The notes under the pieces were generated by a model. The model saw nothing but the letters and a program-made list of their open reading frames with translations. It was not told the origin of the DNA and did no database searches. A program made the position numbers and the translations under genes. Source: Streptomyces violaceusniger Tu 4113 (GTDB lineage: Bacteria; Actinomycetota; Actinomycetes; Streptomycetales; Streptomycetaceae). From it: a DNA stretch of 64,000 nt. Location: positions 2,046,001 to 2,110,000 of the forward strand of contig NC_015957.1 in NCBI RefSeq assembly GCF_000147815.2. Reading direction: 5' to 3'. Below are positions 26,696 to 36,801 of this stretch, piece after piece (the stretch's first letter is position 1; the number at the start of each line of letters is the position of its first letter).

Positions 26696-26837
26696 GCCCC
26701 TGCGGCGGATCCTCGCGGCCTTACGGCGCCCGGCACGCGCCTCGCGGCGGTGCGTTCGTGGCGGCCGTGCGGCCCGCCCGGCGCCGACGGCCCGGGCACG
26801 GAGGGACGGCGCACGCGGTGCCCCGTAGGATCGAGGG

Positions 26838-27770
26838 ATGAGCACCGCACCACGGCTGTCCTTCCTCAAGGGTCACGGCACCGAGAACGACTTCGTCATC
26901 GTCCCCGACCTGGACGGCAGCCTGGAGCTGTCCGCGGCCGCCGTCGCCCGGATCTGCGACCGCCGTGCCGGTATCGGCGGTGACGGGCTGATCCGCGTCG
27001 TGCGGTCCTCGGCACACCCCGAGGCGCGGGCCATGGCCGACCAGGCCGAGTGGTTCATGGACTACCGCAACAGCGACGGCAGCATCGCCGAGATGTGCGG
27101 CAACGGAGTCCGCGTCTTCGCCCGGTATCTGCAGCGGGCCGGTCTCGCCGAAGCGGGCGATCTCGCGGTCGCCACCCGGGCCGGAGTACGCCGGGTCCAC
27201 ATCGCCAAGGACGTCGGTGACGCCGCACAGCCGGGCGAGGCCACGGCGGGGCCCGACGGCCCGATCACCGTGGTGATGGGCGAGGCCACGCTGCCCGGGC
27301 CCGGCCCCGAGGCGGAGATGACGGTCACGGTGGGTGAGCAGAGCTGGCCCGCGCGCAACGTGAACATGGGCAACCCGCACGCGGTCGCCTTCGTCGACGA
27401 TCTTGCCCAGGCCGGTGATCTGCTCGCGGCCCCCGCCGTGCGCCCCGCCTCCGCGTACCCCCACGGCACCAATGTCGAGTTCGTCGTCGACCGCGGACCG
27501 CGCCATGTCGCGATGCGCGTGCATGAGCGCGGCTCCGGTGAGACCCGCTCCTGCGGCACCGGCGCCTGCGCCGTGATGGTGGCCGCCGCGCGCCGTGACG
27601 GGGCCGACCCGGCGGTCACCGGCCACCCCGTCACCTACACGGTGGACGTCCCGGGAGGGCGCCTTGTGATCAGTGAACGGCCGGACGGTACGGTGGAGAT
27701 GACCGGCCCTGCCGTGATCGTGGCCGAGGGGGAACTGGATCCCGCTTGGCTGCGCACGGACCTCGGCTGA
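26838..27770 (+). CDS. dapF: Diaminopimelate epimerase DapF
   Basis: 310-residue enzyme making meso-diaminopimelate for lysine and peptidoglycan. The two catalytic cysteines are seen in EMCGNGVR and SCGTGACA; the N-terminus is FLKGHGTENDF. It is slightly longer than the usual 275-290 residues because of loops around residues 130-155. Confidence 0.97.
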   Translation: MSTAPRLSFLKGHGTENDFVIVPDLDGSLELSAAAVARICDRRAGIGGDGLIRVVRSSAHPEARAMADQAEWFMDYRNSDGSIAEMCGNGVRVFARYLQRAGLAEAGDLAVATRAGVRRVHIAKDVGDAAQPGEATAGPDGPITVVMGEATLPGPGPEAEMTVTVGEQSWPARNVNMGNPHAVAFVDDLAQAGDLLAAPAVRPASAYPHGTNVEFVVDRGPRHVAMRVHERGSGETRSCGTGACAVMVAAARRDGADPAVTGHPVTYTVDVPGGRLVISERPDGTVEMTGPAVIVAEGELDPAWLRTDLG

Positions 27771-27907
27771 CACTTCCCTCGAATGGGTGATCCGTTTCAC
27801 TCTGGGCGAGAGCCGGTCGGCCGTGCGTGATGGGCTCGATAGCATCAAGCACCGGCCCCGGGGGAGTACCCACGCCGGTTGACGCTCGACGCCGCCGGAG
27901 GTTGCCC

Positions 27908-30133
27908 ATGAGCGCAGAGGCCACCGACCAGGCCCCGTTCGGCCGCAGGCGCGGTCTCCCCCGCATCGACCTGCGCAATCTCCGCAGGTTCAGCCGGGCA
28001 GCCTTGCTGGGGCCGGCCTCCCGCGGCCGGCTGCCGGACGCGATCGAGCATGTGGCCAAGGTCCACCGCGCACACCATCCCGGAGCCGATCTGGATGTGC
28101 TCCGCAAGGCGTATGTCCTGGCTGAGTCCTCCCACCGCGGCCAGATGCGCAAGAGCGGTGAGCCGTACATCACCCATCCGCTGGCCGTCACGCTGATCCT
28201 CGCCGAACTGGGCGCCGAGACCACGACATTGACGGCCTCGCTGCTCCACGACACCGTCGAGGACACCGAGGTGACCCTCGATCAGGTGGGGGAGGAGTTC
28301 GGCGAGGAGGTCCGCTATCTCGTCGACGGCGTCACCAAGTTGGAGAAGGTCGACTACGGCGCGGCGGCCGAGCCCGAGACCTTCCGCAAGATGCTCGTCG
28401 CCACGGGCAACGACGTCCGGGTGATGTCGATCAAACTCGCCGACCGGCTGCACAACATGCGCACCCTCGGCGTGATGCGCCCCGAGAAACAGGTCCGCAT
28501 CGCCAAGGTCACCCGCGATGTGCTGATCCCGCTCGCCGAGCGGCTCGGGGTGCAGGCGCTCAAGACCGAGCTGGAGGACCTGGTCTTCGCCATCCTCCAT
28601 CCCGAGGAGTACGCGCGGACCCGCGAGCTCCTCCAGGCCCACGCCGGGCGCCCCGACCCGCTGGCCCGCGCCGCCGAGGACGTTCGGGGCGTGCTGCACG
28701 AGGCCGGCATCACCGCCGAAGTCCTGGTCCGGCCGCGGCACTTCGTCTCCGTCCACCGGGTCGGGCTCAAGCGCGGCGAGCTGACCGGCGCCGACCTCGG
28801 CCGCCTCCTCGTCCTCGTCTCCGACGACGCGGACTGCTACGCGGTCCTGGGCGAGCTGCACACCTGCTTCACCCCGGTGATCTCGGAGTTCAAGGACTTC
28901 ATCGCGGTCCCCAAGTTCAACCTCTACCAGTCGCTGCACACGGCCATGGCCGGGCGGGACGGCGAGGTCACCGAGGTCCTCATCCGCACCCATCAGATGC
29001 ACCGGGTCGCGGAGGCCGGAGTGATCGCCCTCGGCAATCCGTACACCCCGACGGAGGGCGCCGACGCCCCCGAGGGCGAGCGGGCCGACCCGACCCGTCC
29101 CGGCTGGCTGTCCCGGCTGCTCGACTGGCAGAGCGCCACCCCCGACCCCGACCTCTTCTGGACCTCGCTCCGCGACGACCTCGCCCAGGACCGGGAGATC
29201 ACGGTCTTCCGCTCCGACGGCGGGACGCTCGGCCTGCCCGCGGGCGCGAGCTGTGTGGACGCCGCGTACGCCCTGTACGGCGAGGACGCGCACTCCTGTA
29301 TCGGCGCCCGGGTCAACGGCCGGATCGCGACCCTGAGCACGGTGCTGCGCGACGGCGACACCCTGCAGCTCCTGATGGCCGGCGACACCCGGGACGCCGC
29401 CTCGCACGGCCCCTCGCCGGAGTGGCTCGACCACGCCCGCACCCCGGCCGCCCGCATCGCCATCAACCGCTGGCTGGCCGCCCACCCGGCGCCGCAGCCC
29501 GCCCAGCACGAGTCCCGGGACGCGGTCCAGGAGCCGGGGGCGGAGTCCGCCTCCACCCTCTCCGGCCAGGACGGCCAGGACGGACAGGACGCGCAGGGCT
29601 CGCAGGCTTCGCAGGGCGGCGAAACCGCCGGCCCCGCGGCCGGGGCGGTCCGCCCCGAGGCGGGCATCGTCGTCGACCGACCCGGCGCGACCGTACGGCT
29701 GGCCCGCTGCTGCACCCCCGTGCCGCCCGACGCGGTCACCGGCTTCGCGGTCCGCGGCGGAGCCGTCACCGTGCACCGCGAGCGCTGCCCCGGGGTGGCG
29801 CGGATGACCGCGGCCGGGCGCACGGCCGTCGCGGTGCGCTGGGCTGACGAGGACGACGGGGACGGGGGCGGCGACTATCGCGTGACCCTCTTCGCGGAGG
29901 CGTTCAGCAGGCCGCATCTGCTCGCGGATCTCACCGAGGCCATCGCAGCCGAGGGCGCGGAGGTGGTCGCGGCCGCCGTCGAACCGCCCCGTGAGCAGCG
30001 GGTCCGGCACACCTACACGCTCCAGTTGCCCGACGCGGGCCGGCTGCCGACGCTGATGCGGGCCATGCGCAACGTCCCCGGGGTCTACGACGTGACACGC
30101 GAGGGCCGCAGCATGGCCGCGGCGCGCTCCTGA
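27908..30133 (+). CDS. rshA: RelA/SpoT homologue RshA
   Basis: 741-residue second RelA/SpoT-type protein. The order is an HD hydrolase domain (HRGQMRKSGEPYITHPLAV, LLHDTVEDTE), a synthetase-like domain, TGS (ITVFRSDGGTLGLPAGASC), a low-complexity Gln/Asp/Ser stretch near residues 540-590, a conserved-cysteine region (LARCCTPVPP) and a C-terminal ACT domain. The HD residues look intact. The synthetase is altered: RPRHFVSVHRVG replaces the usual RPKHxYSIYxKM, and DLGRLLVLV replaces DLxAxRxIV. It may therefore mainly hydrolyse (p)ppGpp or sense. Start ATG 27908 has GGAGG upstream. Confidence 0.9.
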   Translation: MSAEATDQAPFGRRRGLPRIDLRNLRRFSRAALLGPASRGRLPDAIEHVAKVHRAHHPGADLDVLRKAYVLAESSHRGQMRKSGEPYITHPLAVTLILAELGAETTTLTASLLHDTVEDTEVTLDQVGEEFGEEVRYLVDGVTKLEKVDYGAAAEPETFRKMLVATGNDVRVMSIKLADRLHNMRTLGVMRPEKQVRIAKVTRDVLIPLAERLGVQALKTELEDLVFAILHPEEYARTRELLQAHAGRPDPLARAAEDVRGVLHEAGITAEVLVRPRHFVSVHRVGLKRGELTGADLGRLLVLVSDDADCYAVLGELHTCFTPVISEFKDFIAVPKFNLYQSLHTAMAGRDGEVTEVLIRTHQMHRVAEAGVIALGNPYTPTEGADAPEGERADPTRPGWLSRLLDWQSATPDPDLFWTSLRDDLAQDREITVFRSDGGTLGLPAGASCVDAAYALYGEDAHSCIGARVNGRIATLSTVLRDGDTLQLLMAGDTRDAASHGPSPEWLDHARTPAARIAINRWLAAHPAPQPAQHESRDAVQEPGAESASTLSGQDGQDGQDAQGSQASQGGETAGPAAGAVRPEAGIVVDRPGATVRLARCCTPVPPDAVTGFAVRGGAVTVHRERCPGVARMTAAGRTAVAVRWADEDDGDGGGDYRVTLFAEAFSRPHLLADLTEAIAAEGAEVVAAAVEPPREQRVRHTYTLQLPDAGRLPTLMRAMRNVPGVYDVTREGRSMAAARS

Positions 30134-30218
30134 ACGCAGCCGGGCCGCCTGAACTCCTTTGGGTGGATCAAAGCCGGGAGCGACTGCGCCGGCGCCGGGG
30201 CGCTGGTAGCCGTAGGGC

Positions 30219-31799
30219 ATGACGTTTTCTTCGGGGCGCCGCCCCTGGCCGCCGCGCACCGGGCGCCGCAGGACCGCGCTGGTGGCCGCGGCCATGGCCG
30301 CGGTCTTCCTCGCGGTCGGCCCCTCCTCCGCCGCGGGGCCGGTATCGTCCACGCACCCTGGGCCCCTGGGCATCGGCGACCCGCTCTTCCCGGAGCTCGG
30401 CAACCCCGGGTACGACGTCACGGCGTACGACATCGCGTTCGACTACCGCCGTCAGGACCGGCCGCTCGACGCCGTCACCACGATCGACGCCCGCGCCACC
30501 GCCCCCCTGCGCACCGTCAACCTCGACTTCGCCCAGGGCGTCGTGGACTCGGTGCGGGTCGACGGAGCGCGGGCCCGGTTCGTGACGGCCGGTGAGGACC
30601 TGGTGGTCACGCCGCCCACCCCGCTCCGTAAGGGCGCCGCCTTCCGGGTCACCGTCCACCACACCAGCGATCCGCGGGGCGGCGCCAACGGCGGCTGGGT
30701 CCGTACCGGCGACGGGCTGGTCATGGCCAACCAGGCCAACGCCGCCCACCGGGTCTTCCCCTGCAACGACCACCCCGCCGACAAGGCCCGCTTCACCTTC
30801 CGGATCACCGCACCGAAGAGCCTTACGGTCGTCGCGGGCGGACTTCCCGGACAGCGCGTCCGCAAGGGATCGCGGACCACCTGGACGTACCGCCTCGCCC
30901 ATCCCATGGCCACCGAACTGGCGCAGATCTCCATCGGCCGCTCCGCCGTGCCGCGCCGCACCGGGCCGCACGGGCTGCCGGTGCGCGACGTCGTACCCGC
31001 GGCGGACCGCGCACGGCTGGAGAAGTGGCTCGCGCGCACTCCCGGACAGCTTGCCTGGATGGAGAAGAAGGCCGGGCGCTACCCCTTCGAGAACTACGGC
31101 GTCCTGATCGCCCACGCCACCACCGGCTTCGAACTGGAGACACAGACGCTCTCCCTCTTCGAGCGCGATCTGTTCACCAGCGAGCAGCTACCCCGGTGGT
31201 ACATCGAATCGATCATGGTGCATGAGCTGGCGCACCAGTGGTTCGGCGACAGCGTCAGCCCGCGCCGCTGGTCCGATCTATGGCTCAACGAGGGCCACGC
31301 CACCTGGTACGAGGCGCTGTACGCCGATGAGCGCGGTAAGGCGAGCCTGAAGCGGCGGATGCGCAAGGCGTACGAGCAGTCCGACGCCTGGCGGGCCGAG
31401 GGAGGGCCGCCCGCGGCCCCCAAGCCCGCCGACTCCGACCAGCAGATCGGCATCTTCCGCCCGGTCGTCTACGACGGCAGCGCGCTGGTGCTGTACGCGC
31501 TGCGGCAGCGGATCGGCCGGACCGCCTTCGACCGGCTGGAGCGGGAATGGGTGCTCCGCCACCGCGACGGAGTGGCCTCGACCGCCGATTTCATCCGGTT
31601 GGCCTCCCAGGTGGCGGGGCGCGATCTGAGCGGATTCCTCCACCCCTGGCTGTACGGCAAGAAGACGCCGCCGATGCCGGGACACCCCGACTGGCGGCCG
31701 ACGGCGAAAGAGAGCACGAAGGGTGCCGCGCTGCCGGGCGCCCGGGCGGGGCGGCATGCGGTGCGTTACGCGGTGCCATGGGCCGTGAAACCAGGGTGA
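30219..31799 (+). CDS. Secreted M1-family zinc metallopeptidase
   Basis: 526 residues with a Sec- or Tat-like signal (RRPWPPRTGRRRTALVAAAMAAVFLAVG), an M1 beta domain and the zinc site HELAHQWFGD with the third ligand in WLNEGHATWYE. The exopeptidase motif is reduced to TTGFELETQT. It is shorter than full aminopeptidase N (about 850), as in the secreted actinobacterial subgroup. Peptide substrates are unknown. Confidence 0.92.
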   Translation: MTFSSGRRPWPPRTGRRRTALVAAAMAAVFLAVGPSSAAGPVSSTHPGPLGIGDPLFPELGNPGYDVTAYDIAFDYRRQDRPLDAVTTIDARATAPLRTVNLDFAQGVVDSVRVDGARARFVTAGEDLVVTPPTPLRKGAAFRVTVHHTSDPRGGANGGWVRTGDGLVMANQANAAHRVFPCNDHPADKARFTFRITAPKSLTVVAGGLPGQRVRKGSRTTWTYRLAHPMATELAQISIGRSAVPRRTGPHGLPVRDVVPAADRARLEKWLARTPGQLAWMEKKAGRYPFENYGVLIAHATTGFELETQTLSLFERDLFTSEQLPRWYIESIMVHELAHQWFGDSVSPRRWSDLWLNEGHATWYEALYADERGKASLKRRMRKAYEQSDAWRAEGGPPAAPKPADSDQQIGIFRPVVYDGSALVLYALRQRIGRTAFDRLEREWVLRHRDGVASTADFIRLASQVAGRDLSGFLHPWLYGKKTPPMPGHPDWRPTAKESTKGAALPGARAGRHAVRYAVPWAVKPG

Positions 31800-31919
31800 C
31801 GGCCCGGCCGCCGCGTGCGACCATCGAGGAGTCGGCGTCGCGGCCGGCCCCGGCGGGGAATCCCGCGGGCCCGCCACGCGTTGTCGAAGGTGACGGTATT
31901 CCACGACGTAAGGATTCCT

Positions 31920-33422
31920 TTGACCCACTCCTCTTCCCTTCCGCAGGACCGGCAGCGACCCGCCGAGAGCCTTCGGGCCGACGCCCTGATGGAAGAGGAC
32001 GTCGCCTGGAGTCACGAGATCGACGAGGAGCGTGACGGCGACCAGTACGACCGCTCCGACCGTGCCGCGCTGCGGCGTGTGGTGGGGCTGTCCACCGAGC
32101 TCGAGGACATCACCGAGGTCGAATACCGGCAGCTGCGCCTGGAGCGCGTGGTCCTGGTCGGTGTATGGACCTCCGGCACGGCGCAGGACGCGGAGAACTC
32201 CCTGGCGGAGCTGGCCGCGCTCGCCGAGACCGCCGGTGCCCTGGTGCTCGACGGCGTGATCCAGCGGCGCAACAAGCCGGATCCCGCCACCTACATCGGC
32301 TCCGGCAAGGCCGAGGAACTGCGCGACATCGTGGTCGAGTCCGGTGCCGACACCGTGGTCTGCGACGGTGAGCTGAGCCCCGGCCAGCTGATCCATCTCG
32401 AGGACGTCGTCAAGGTCAAGGTGGTCGACCGGACCGCCCTGATCCTCGACATCTTCGCCCAGCACGCCAAGTCCCGAGAGGGCAAGGCGCAGGTCTCGCT
32501 CGCCCAGATGCAGTACATGCTGCCGCGGCTGCGAGGCTGGGGTCAGTCGCTGTCCCGGCAGATGGGTGGCGGTGGCTCCGGATCCTCGGGCGGCGGTATG
32601 GCCACCCGTGGTCCCGGTGAGACCAAGATCGAGACGGACCGGCGCCGCATCCGCGAGAAGATGGCGAAGATGCGCCGCGAGATCGCCGAGATGAAGACCG
32701 GCCGTGACATCAAGCGGCAGGAGCGTCGGCGCCACAAGGTCCCCTCCGTCGCCATCGCCGGATACACCAACGCGGGCAAGTCATCGCTGCTCAACCGGCT
32801 CACCGGTGCGGGCGTCCTGGTGGAGAACGCACTGTTCGCCACCCTGGACCCGACCGTGCGCCGGGCCGAGACCCCCAGCGGGCGGCTGTACACACTGGCG
32901 GACACCGTCGGGTTCGTCCGGCACCTGCCGCACCACCTGGTGGAGGCGTTCCGCTCCACGATGGAGGAGGTCGGCGATGCCGATCTGATCGTCCATGTGG
33001 TGGACGGCTCGCATCCGGCGCCGGAGGAGCAGCTGGCTGCCGTGCGCGAGGTGATCCGCGATGTGGGCGCGGTCGATGTGCCCGAGATCGTCGTGATCAA
33101 CAAGGCGGATCTGGCCGATCCGCTGGTCGTGCAGCGGCTGCTGCGCATGGAGCGGCGCGCCATGGCGGTGTCGGCCCGCAGCGGACTGGGCATCGACGAG
33201 CTGCTCGCGGTGATCGACGAGGAGCTGCCCCGGCCCCAGGTCGAGATCGAGGTCCTGCTGCCGTACACCCACGGCAAGCTGGTCGCGCGCACCCACGTCG
33301 AGGGTGAGGTGCTCTCCGAGGAGCACACCCCCGAGGGCACCCTGCTCAAGGCGCGGGTGCACGAGGAGCTCGCGGCGGAGCTGCGGCGTTTCGTCCCGGC
33401 CGCGGCCGCCGGACAGCACTAG
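31920..33422 (+). CDS. hflX: GTPase HflX
   Basis: 500-residue ribosome-associated GTPase that splits stalled or heat-damaged ribosomes. The N-terminal nucleotide-binding domain, the Gly-rich loop (GGGGSGSSGGG), the coiled helix and the G domain (G1 GYTNAGKSS, G3 DTVGFVRHLP, G4 NKAD) are all present. The start is TTG 31920 with AAGGA six bases before it, which fits the family N-terminus better than upstream options. Confidence 0.95.
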   Translation: MTHSSSLPQDRQRPAESLRADALMEEDVAWSHEIDEERDGDQYDRSDRAALRRVVGLSTELEDITEVEYRQLRLERVVLVGVWTSGTAQDAENSLAELAALAETAGALVLDGVIQRRNKPDPATYIGSGKAEELRDIVVESGADTVVCDGELSPGQLIHLEDVVKVKVVDRTALILDIFAQHAKSREGKAQVSLAQMQYMLPRLRGWGQSLSRQMGGGGSGSSGGGMATRGPGETKIETDRRRIREKMAKMRREIAEMKTGRDIKRQERRRHKVPSVAIAGYTNAGKSSLLNRLTGAGVLVENALFATLDPTVRRAETPSGRLYTLADTVGFVRHLPHHLVEAFRSTMEEVGDADLIVHVVDGSHPAPEEQLAAVREVIRDVGAVDVPEIVVINKADLADPLVVQRLLRMERRAMAVSARSGLGIDELLAVIDEELPRPQVEIEVLLPYTHGKLVARTHVEGEVLSEEHTPEGTLLKARVHEELAAELRRFVPAAAAGQH

Positions 33423-33481
33423 CCACGACCGGCACACGGCGAAGGCACGACGGTCACACGGCGAGGGCACGACAGGCATAA

Positions 33482-33523
33482 GGCGAGGGCCCGCCCCCGG
33501 ACTTCCGGGGGCGGGCCCTCGCC
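33482..33523. terminator. Very strong bidirectional terminator after hflX
   Basis: 20-base arms (33482-33501 and 33504-33523) are fully complementary with only two bases between them, rich in GGGCCC and CCCCC. It lies between convergent hflX and the protease gene; short imperfect repeats of about 22 bp precede it (33432-33480). Confidence 0.85.
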
Positions 33524-33556
33524 GTTGTGGTGCCTGACGGCTACCGGCTCAGCCGG

Positions 33557-34729
33557 TCACTGGCTCGCGAACTTCTTGCTGACCGCGTTGTAGACGCCCT
33601 TTGCCTCGGGGCCCAGGTGCGGGCCCGCCAGCCAGGTCGCGTTGGACGGGCCGATCGAGGTGTTGGACACCAGCGCGGGCTTGCCGTCCGCGCCCTCGGC
33701 GACCCAGCCACCGCCGGAGGAACCCGCGGTCATGGTGCAGCCGATGCGGTACATCGTGGGCTGCTTGGCGTCCAGGGAGAGCCGGCCCGGCTTGTCCGCG
33801 CACTGGTTCATCTTCTGGCCGTCGAACGGCGGGGCGGCCGGGTAGCCGGTGGCCGTGATCTCGTCGATGGACTTGACCGCCGGGGCGTTGAAGTCGACCG
33901 GCAGCGCGCCGCCCACCATCTCCTCGAGCGACTTGCCGCCGCTGACCTCCGGCTTCACATGCATCACCGCGAAGTCGTACGGAGCGCCCTTGCCGCCCAC
34001 GGCCGCGCCCCTGTCGATCCACTGCGAGGAGGTCTGCGCCCAGTCGGCCCACCAGACGCCCTTGGGAGCCAGCTCCTCCTTGGTGGCGTTCTCCAGCTCC
34101 GCCTGCGACTTGCCCGCGTCGTTGTAGGAGGGGACGAACATCAGGTTCTTGTACCAGCCGCCGCCCTTGCCCGCGTGGACGCAGTGGCCCGCCGTCCACA
34201 CCAGGTTGGACTTGCCGGGGTGCGCCGGGTCCTCGACCACGGTCGCGGAGCAGACCATCGAACCCTCGGGGCCGTCGAAGAAGACCTTGCCCGCGTAGGG
34301 GACCTTGGAGCTGTAGGGGCTGGTGACCTCCTTGGCCGGGACAGGCTGCGGATCGGGGTCGGTCACACCCTGGTCGTCCGCGATGTCGCTGTCGTCGACC
34401 GGCTTGTCGGGTTCCTGCGCGTCACGCATCCGGTCCGGCTTCCACAGACCCTTGATGATCGGGTTGATGAAGTCACCGGCCTCGCGCAGCCAGTCACCCC
34501 GGTCCCACTTGTTCCAGGCACCGTTCTTCCACTGGTCCAGATCGATGCCGAGGTTCTTCAACTTGTCGTTGAGGTTGTCGGGCAGCTTGATGTCGTCCAC
34601 GCCCTGCTCCGACGACGCAGTCGGCCTGGCGTCGGTGTTGTCGTCCGAGGAATCGCACGCGGTGGCGGTGAGCGCCAGAACCGAGGCTATGGCGGCCACG
34701 GCGAGTGCGGGTCGGCGTGAGGATGGCAT
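33557..34729 (-). CDS. Trypsin-like serine protease lipoprotein
   Basis: 390-residue exported protease. A signal peptide ends in a lipobox-like LALTATAC, so it is probably lipid-anchored. A hydrophilic linker rich in Asp, Lys and Trp (about residues 30-135) precedes the chymotrypsin-fold domain with triad His (WTAGHCV), Asp (YDFAVMHV) and Ser (TAGSSGGGW). Disulfide cysteines are plausible. It faces hflX and is divergent from the siderophore genes. Confidence 0.9.
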   Translation of the reverse strand: MPSSRRPALAVAAIASVLALTATACDSSDDNTDARPTASSEQGVDDIKLPDNLNDKLKNLGIDLDQWKNGAWNKWDRGDWLREAGDFINPIIKGLWKPDRMRDAQEPDKPVDDSDIADDQGVTDPDPQPVPAKEVTSPYSSKVPYAGKVFFDGPEGSMVCSATVVEDPAHPGKSNLVWTAGHCVHAGKGGGWYKNLMFVPSYNDAGKSQAELENATKEELAPKGVWWADWAQTSSQWIDRGAAVGGKGAPYDFAVMHVKPEVSGGKSLEEMVGGALPVDFNAPAVKSIDEITATGYPAAPPFDGQKMNQCADKPGRLSLDAKQPTMYRIGCTMTAGSSGGGWVAEGADGKPALVSNTSIGPSNATWLAGPHLGPEAKGVYNAVSKKFASQ

Positions 34730-34965
34730 GGGCGGAACTCCCCCTGAGGTACTGATCTGCTCTACGGCCTATGTGGAATTGTCATGCACCGCCCCGGCAA
34801 TGGGGTGGTATCCCACTATGCCGGTGCCGCCTACGACGGCTGCGAGCGGGTCCTTGGTTCCCGGCCGCAAGGATCTTCGCTCAGCCCGTGATCCAGAGCG
34901 TCACGCGTCGTTGGTACGTACGGGGGACAGCCGGAGGGTGTTCAGCAGCAGGAGGACCGAGACTC

Positions 34966-36651
34966 GTGGCCGTGACCCAGCTCCCGCCGATGGCCTTGTC
35001 CGCCGTCTCCGACGACGGTGGCGCCACCCAGGGAATTCTGCGGCGCCAGGCGCTGCGTGAGTCGGCCGCCCGCACCTATGCCCGGGCGCTGCCCATCGTT
35101 CCGGTGCGCGCCCGGGGAATGACGGTCGAAGGGGCCGACGGCCGCCGCTATCTCGACTGCCTCTCCGGGGCCGGGGCGCTGGCCCTGGGGCACAACCACC
35201 CGGTGGTGCTCGACGCGATCCGGGCCGTTCTGGACTCGGAAGCGCCCCTGCAGGTCCTGGATTTGGCCACACCGGTCAAGGACGCCTTCACGGATGAACT
35301 GTTCGCGACTCTTCCGCCCGGACTCGCCGCCCGCGCGCGGGTGCAGTTCTGCGGACCGGCGGGCACGGACGCGGTCGAGGCCGCGCTCAAGCTGGTGCGG
35401 ACCGCCACGGGGCGCGATGGCCTGCTCGCCTTCTCCGGGGCCCACCACGGGATGACGGCCGGTGCGCTGGCCGCCTCAAGTGGGGCCCCGGCGGCCGGTG
35501 TGACCCGGCTGCCCTTTCCGTATGACTACCGCTGCCCGTTCGGGGTCGGCGGGGAGCGCGGTGCCGAACTCTCCGCGCGCTGGGCCGAGAAGCTGCTCGA
35601 CGACCCGAAGGGCGGTGCGCCCGACCCGGCCGGGATGATCCTCGAACCCGTGCAGGGCGAGGGCGGGGTGATCCCGGCACCGGACGGCTGGCTGCGACGG
35701 ATGCGCGAGATCACCGCGGCCCGCTCCATCCCGCTCATCGCGGACGAGGTGCAGACCGGCGTCGGGCGCACCGGGGCCTTCTGGGCGGTCGACCACAGCG
35801 GGGTGGTGCCCGATGTGATGGTGCTGTCGAAGGCCATCGGCGGGGGCCTGCCGTTGGCCGTCGTGGTCTACCGGGAGGAGCTCGACGTCTGGCCCCCCGG
35901 AGCCCACGCGGGCACCTTCCGCGGCAACCAGCTTGCGATGGCCGCGGGCACGGCGACCCTCGCGTACGTCCGGGAGAACCACCTCGCCCAGCGGGCGGCG
36001 GTCGTCGGCGGACGGATGCTGCAGCGGCTGCGCCGATTCGCCGCCGGGCGCCCGCAGATCGGGGAGGTACGCGGCCGCGGCCTCATGATCGGCCTGGAAC
36101 TGGTCGCCCCCGAGGCCCTGCCCATCGCGGAAGCGGAGCCCACCGCGGAGGCGGGGGCCAACGCCGAGGCCGGGCATGCCGGGTTCGCAGCGAGGGTCGG
36201 GCCCGTCGCGCACGCCGACTGGGAGGGGATCCCGGGCGGCGCAACCCCGTACGGGACATCCCAGAGTGAGGCGGCCCCGGGCGAAGTGACCCCGTGCGAA
36301 GGAGCCTGGCTGACGGGTGCCGACGGCGGGGATGCGTGCGGAGCCCTGGGTGGGGGAGCGTCGTACGCCGGTGTCGCGCGTACGGCGGCTCTGCCCGCCG
36401 CTCCCGCGCTCGCGGCGGCGGTCCAGCAGGAGTGCCTGCGGCGTGGGCTCATCGTCGAACTCGGCGGACGCCACAACGCGGTGATCCGCCTCCTCCCTCC
36501 ACTCACCATCACCGACGAGCAGACAGAGGCTGTTCTGGACCGGCTCGCCGACGCCCTGGACGCGGCGATCCGCACCTCCGGAACCCCCTCCGGTGAACTC
36601 CCACCCGCCACTGCCCCGTTCGCCCCACCGACCGCCGGAAACCGCCGCTGA
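34966..36651 (+). CDS. Diaminobutyrate-type class III aminotransferase with an inserted loop
   Basis: 561-residue PLP enzyme of the diaminobutyrate-2-oxoglutarate aminotransferase group. PLP lysine lies in LSKAIGGGLPL, with DEVQTGVGRTG and the small-domain end GLIVELGGRHNAVIRLLPPLTIT. Between GLMIGLELV and that end lies a Gly/Ala/Glu-rich insert (about residues 380-478; nucleotides 36106-36400) not expected in the family, which is usually about 420-460 residues. The start is GTG 34966 after AGGAGGA. It likely makes the diamine building block for the siderophore synthetase next to it. Confidence 0.87.
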   Translation: MAVTQLPPMALSAVSDDGGATQGILRRQALRESAARTYARALPIVPVRARGMTVEGADGRRYLDCLSGAGALALGHNHPVVLDAIRAVLDSEAPLQVLDLATPVKDAFTDELFATLPPGLAARARVQFCGPAGTDAVEAALKLVRTATGRDGLLAFSGAHHGMTAGALAASSGAPAAGVTRLPFPYDYRCPFGVGGERGAELSARWAEKLLDDPKGGAPDPAGMILEPVQGEGGVIPAPDGWLRRMREITAARSIPLIADEVQTGVGRTGAFWAVDHSGVVPDVMVLSKAIGGGLPLAVVVYREELDVWPPGAHAGTFRGNQLAMAAGTATLAYVRENHLAQRAAVVGGRMLQRLRRFAAGRPQIGEVRGRGLMIGLELVAPEALPIAEAEPTAEAGANAEAGHAGFAARVGPVAHADWEGIPGGATPYGTSQSEAAPGEVTPCEGAWLTGADGGDACGALGGGASYAGVARTAALPAAPALAAAVQQECLRRGLIVELGGRHNAVIRLLPPLTITDEQTEAVLDRLADALDAAIRTSGTPSGELPPATAPFAPPTAGNRR

Positions 36652-36801
36652 CGTGCCCCGCACCGTACGACCGCACGTGACCCGCACCGTACGACCGCAC
36701 CGCCATCGCACCACCGAAGGAGGCAGGCGCCGGGCCCAGGACGTGAACGCCGTGATGCCCGCGCCACACCCACCATGCCGCACACCCCCGAGGGAGCCCC
36801 G

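Noticed and set aside
27845..30433. 862-codon frame opposite rshA
   Set aside because: Antisense shadow; rshA on the other strand has recognisable domains throughout.
33432..33480. Possible CRISPR-like spaced repeats
   Set aside because: Only two to three degenerate copies of about 22 bp, adjoining a terminator; no spacers or cas genes anywhere in the window.
34730..34965. Iron box (TTAGGTTAGGCTAACC type) upstream of the siderophore cluster
   Set aside because: Looked for and not found; only a loose hairpin around 34784-34830 is seen.
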